Source: a bacterium (GTDB taxonomy: Bacteria; SZUA-79; Acidulodesulfobacterales; Acidulodesulfobacteraceae). From it: 9,323 bases of DNA. Position 1 is the stretch's first letter. Each line of letters starts with the position of its first letter. The notes beneath the pieces were generated by a model. That model was not told the origin of the DNA. It searched no databases and was given only the letters and a program-made list of their open reading frames with translations. Positions 7,249-9,323 of this stretch are shown here, piece after piece. The stretch is from positions 1 to 9,323 of the forward strand of contig JAJYQZ010000112.1 in the NCBI GenBank assembly GCA_021794335.1, read 5' to 3'. The position numbers were made by a program, and so were the translations under genes.

Positions 7249-7262
7249 AATATTGCAATATT
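7249..7262. promoter_or_regulatory. 14-bp perfect palindrome over the sdhA -35 box
   Basis: AATATTGCAATATT is a perfect palindrome that includes the proposed -35 element TTGCAA. That position would suit a repressor or activator dimer. No regulator gene is present in the window to match it with. Confidence 0.35.
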
Positions 7263-7282
7263 ATCTTAGTTTAATTTATAAT
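7253..7282 (+). promoter_or_regulatory. Candidate promoter of the sdhAB operon
   Basis: TTGCAA (7253-7258), an 18-nt spacer and a perfect TATAAT (7277-7282) would start transcription near 7289, giving a leader of about 120 nt before sdhA. The TATAAT could be a chance match in AT-rich DNA, but the pair is the best promoter visible on this strand in the gap. Confidence 0.5.
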
Positions 7283-7328
7283 ATTTTATCTATATTGTCT
7301 TAAAAATCATAATAAAATAGAAAAATTA

Positions 7329-7356
7329 TTCGGCATCGAAAAGGTACTATGCCGAA
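7329..7356 (+). promoter_or_regulatory. Inverted repeat in the predicted sdhA leader (hairpin)
   Basis: TTCGGCAT (7329-7336) and ATGCCGAA (7349-7356) are a perfect 8-bp inverted repeat with a 12-nt loop, one of the few GC-rich patches in this gap. A second partner, TGCCG (7358-7362), could pair with CGGCA (7331-7335) instead, so two exclusive folds are possible. No U-tract follows, so it is not a plain terminator. It may be an operator or an RNA control element. Confidence 0.4.
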
Positions 7357-7397
7357 CTGCCGGACTAAACTATTTAATTTGGAATAATTATAAAAAT

Positions 7398-7402
7398 AGG
7401 GG
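7398..7402 (+). promoter_or_regulatory. Shine-Dalgarno site of sdhA
   Basis: AGGGG lies 6 nt before the ATG at 7409 and fixes the start, which also places the dinucleotide-binding motif at the usual distance from the N-terminus. Confidence 0.65.
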
Positions 7403-7408
7403 TTATAA

Positions 7409-9082
7409 ATGTTAAAACATGATGTAGTTATTGTAGGGGCTGGACTTGCGGGCTTAAGGGCCTGCGTCGAGCTTAGAAAAAAAGGAATAGACGCAATAAT
7501 AGTCAGCAAGGTTTATCCAACGAGGTCTCATTCCGGAGCGGCGCAAGGAGGAGTCAACGCCGCTTTCGACGAGAACGATTCGTGGGAGTCCCATTTTTTT
7601 GACACGGTTAAAGGAAGCGACTATCTTGGAGACCAGGATGCCATCGAAATTTTAACAAGCGAAGCCCCCGCAAATATATTAGAGCTTCAAAGGATGGGCG
7701 TAGTTTTCAATAGAAACGACCTTGGAGGCATAGCGCAGAGGCCGTTTGGTGGGCAGAGTTTTCCCCGTTCATGCTACTATGCCGATGCGGTCGGGCATAT
7801 GATGCTTCACGGGCTTTTTGACAATGTTCTTAAATACAAAACAAAAATATTGTATGAATATTTTGTTACAAGTTTAGTCGCTGACAACGGTAAGATCAGC
7901 GGCGTAGTTGCTTATGATATAAAAACAGGGAAATTCGAAGGCATTGCCGCAAAGGCCGTATTATTTGCTACCGGCGGTTACGGGCAGGTCTATTCGTCCA
8001 ACACAAACGCGCTTATAAATACCGGAGACGGAATGGCTGTTTCGATTAAGGCAGGCGTTCCGCTTATGGATATGGAATTTGTCCAGTTTCACCCTACAAC
8101 CCTTAAAAGTACAGGAATATTAGTCACCGAGGGTGCAAGAGGCGAAGGCGCTTACCTGTTAAACTCATTGGGCGTCAGGTTCATGTCTAAATACGCTCCT
8201 AAGGCAATGGAACTTGCCCCCAGAGATGTCGTAGCAAGAGCCGAACAGACCGAGATAAACGAAGGAAGAGGCGTTGACGGGGCTATTTTATTAGATGTCC
8301 GCCACCTTGGAAAAGAAAGGATTATGGAGAGGCTTCCCCAGATAATGCAGCTCTCGATAGATTTTGAAGGCGTCAACCCGATTTACGAGCCGATTCCGAT
8401 CAGGCCGGGCATGCATTATTCCATGGGCGGTATTAAAACTAATTATAACGGTAGAACCGCAATAGAAGGCTACTATTCCGCAGGGGAGTCTGCATGCGTC
8501 AGCGTTCACGGGGCAAACAGACTCGGCGGCAATTCTTTATTAGATACAGTCGTGTTTGGAAGAAGAGCAGGCATCGATATTGCGGAATATTTAAAAGACG
8601 CCGCATTTACTAAATTTGACGAGTCGCTCATAAAAAGGGACGAGGAAATTTTCGAGAAACTTAAAAAATCAAACGGAAAAGAAAGACACGGGCTGTTAAA
8701 AGCGGAACTTCAAGAGGAGATGAGGGCTAATGTCGGGGTCTTCAGGGAAGAGAAGGCTATGAAAAAAGCCGTTAAAAAGATTGAAGAGCTTAAAGAACGC
8801 GCCAAAAATATCGGGGTTGACGATAAATCAAAACTGTTTAACACCGACATTGTCGAGGCTTTTGAGTTTAGCAACATATTATTGATTGCGGAAGTTATCG
8901 CAAATGGCGCCATATTAAGAAAAGAATCGAGAGGGGCGCATTATAGAAACGATTATCCGGAAAGGGACGATGAAAATTGGCTTAAACATACTCTGGCAAC
9001 TTTAGGCGATAACGGAAATATAAAATTCGATTTTTCCGAAGTTTCTATTACGAAGTTTAAGCCTCAACCGAGAACATATTGA
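7409..9082 (+). CDS. sdhA: Succinate dehydrogenase/fumarate reductase flavoprotein subunit
   Basis: The catalytic FAD subunit of complex II, interconverting succinate and fumarate and passing electrons to the iron-sulfur subunit. At 557 residues it is full length. Seen: FAD-binding GAGLAG (10-15); TRSHSGAAQGG (38-48) with H41, equivalent to the histidine that binds FAD covalently in this family; ATGGYG (187-192); QFHPT (226-230); TEGARGEG (240-247); EGRG (285-288) around the catalytic arginine; HYSMGGI (336-342); HGANRLGGNSLLD (367-379); and ESRGAHYRND (506-515) in the C-terminal domain. All expected active-site positions appear intact. sdhB follows after 69 bp. No cytochrome b or membrane-anchor gene lies upstream, since a divergent gene pair starts there, so the anchor must be downstream or elsewhere. 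The sequence does not tell which direction the enzyme runs in the cell. Confidence 0.97.
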   Translation: MLKHDVVIVGAGLAGLRACVELRKKGIDAIIVSKVYPTRSHSGAAQGGVNAAFDENDSWESHFFDTVKGSDYLGDQDAIEILTSEAPANILELQRMGVVFNRNDLGGIAQRPFGGQSFPRSCYYADAVGHMMLHGLFDNVLKYKTKILYEYFVTSLVADNGKISGVVAYDIKTGKFEGIAAKAVLFATGGYGQVYSSNTNALINTGDGMAVSIKAGVPLMDMEFVQFHPTTLKSTGILVTEGARGEGAYLLNSLGVRFMSKYAPKAMELAPRDVVARAEQTEINEGRGVDGAILLDVRHLGKERIMERLPQIMQLSIDFEGVNPIYEPIPIRPGMHYSMGGIKTNYNGRTAIEGYYSAGESACVSVHGANRLGGNSLLDTVVFGRRAGIDIAEYLKDAAFTKFDESLIKRDEEIFEKLKKSNGKERHGLLKAELQEEMRANVGVFREEKAMKKAVKKIEELKERAKNIGVDDKSKLFNTDIVEAFEFSNILLIAEVIANGAILRKESRGAHYRNDYPERDDENWLKHTLATLGDNGNIKFDFSEVSITKFKPQPRTY

Positions 9083-9107
9083 TATTTTTGGATAATTTTA
9101 AATATAG

Positions 9108-9137
9108 ATATAGGACAGACTTAAGTCTGTCCTATAT
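9108..9137. repeat. Perfect 30-bp palindrome between sdhA and sdhB
   Basis: Fifteen bases on each side are exactly complementary about the centre at 9122/9123, with core GACAGACTTAAGTCTGTC. In RNA it would form a 13-bp stem with a TTAA loop. It ends just before the AAAGGGG ribosome site of sdhB, leaving that site free. No T-run follows, so it is unlikely to terminate transcription. It could stabilise or process the sdhAB message, bind a protein, or be a small interspersed palindromic repeat. Confidence 0.8.
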
Positions 9138-9144
9138 AAAGGGG
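9138..9144 (+). promoter_or_regulatory. Shine-Dalgarno site of sdhB
   Basis: AAAGGGG sits 7 nt before the ATG at 9152 and starts at the base immediately after the palindrome. Confidence 0.6.
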
Positions 9145-9151
9145 TAATATA

Positions 9152-9323
9152 ATGGAATTTAAGGTTAGGACATATAGATTTAATCCCGAGACTTCTGACA
9201 AGCCGTATTATAAAGAATACGCGGTACAGGATTTTCCCGGCATGACCGTTTTGAACGCCTTGATGAAAATAAAATCCGAGATTGACGGGACTTTAAGCTT
9301 TAGAAGGTCTTGTAGAAGCGCTA
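9152..9323 (+). CDS. sdhB: Succinate dehydrogenase/fumarate reductase iron-sulfur subunit (5' part)
   Basis: The first 57 codons of the iron-sulfur subunit of complex II, which carries electrons from FAD to the membrane quinone site; the right edge cuts it. The N-terminal ferredoxin-like fold is recognisable: MEFKVRTYRFNPE, then FPGMTVLNALMKIKSEIDGTLSFR, ending at RRSCRSA (51-57). That is the family's entry to the [2Fe-2S] site, with C54 as its first cysteine. The start is set by AAAGGGG 7 nt upstream. It lies 69 bp after sdhA in the same direction, so the two form an operon, with a palindrome in the gap. Confidence 0.92.
   Translation, partial: MEFKVRTYRFNPETSDKPYYKEYAVQDFPGMTVLNALMKIKSEIDGTLSFRRSCRSA

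Noticed and set aside
7300..8913. Minus-strand open frames opposite the sdhA start and body
   Set aside because: sdhA is strongly supported on the other strand; these show no family features.
1..9323. CRISPR array, tRNA/rRNA, insertion sequence or attachment site
   Set aside because: No regularly spaced repeats, no cloverleaf-like sequence, no transposase or integrase frame, and no terminal repeats were seen.

Overview
The window comes from a bacterial chromosome that is mostly AT-rich. It probably belongs to a Gram-negative-type anaerobe or facultative anaerobe: there is a membrane-anchored peptide-type binding protein, a family-typical SdhA/SdhB start, bacterial Shine-Dalgarno sites and AGA/AGG-leaning arginine codons. 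I cannot fix the phylum from sequence alone. A deltaproteobacterium-like or related lineage is only a guess. No tRNA, rRNA, CRISPR array, insertion sequence or phage gene is visible.

Layout. (1) Positions 1-2278, minus strand: a P-type cation ATPase of the CtpE-like type, cut by the left edge after 759 codons. Its arginine codons are almost all CGN, unlike the rest of the window. (2) Positions 2279-2457: a divergent, very AT-rich promoter region with two palindromes. (3) Positions 2485 (or 2458) to 4935, plus strand: a second, complete P-type ATPase of the P2-like type with unusual ion-site residues. (4) Positions 4938-6584, minus strand: a family 5 (OppA/DppA-like) solute-binding protein held by an N-terminal signal anchor, converging on the ATPase with a 2-bp gap and with no permease nearby. 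(5) Positions 6650-7169, minus strand: two overlapping small genes resembling a TumE/DUF6516 toxin-antitoxin-type pair. The TumE-like frame appears to be interrupted by a stop codon, with its normal C-terminal helix still readable downstream. (6) Positions 7170-7408: a divergent promoter region with well-placed promoter elements for both sides, inverted repeats overlapping them, and a hairpin in the predicted sdhA leader. (7) Positions 7409-9082 and 9152 to the right edge, plus strand: sdhA and the start of sdhB, encoding the flavoprotein and iron-sulfur subunits of succinate dehydrogenase/fumarate reductase, separated by a 69-bp gap that holds a perfect 30-bp palindrome.

How the parts relate. 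sdhAB is core respiratory metabolism (complex II). The two ATPases move cations across the membrane and face away from each other over a shared control region, but their codon use differs, so they need not share a history. The small gene pair is a probable selfish or stress module next to sdhA. The binding protein lies directly downstream of it and is probably read from the same transcript. The points most worth a second look are the interrupted TumE-like gene, the promoter-embedded inverted repeat that may autoregulate it, the sdhA-sdhB palindrome, and the non-canonical ion ligands of the second ATPase. I see no clearly new multi-gene system.
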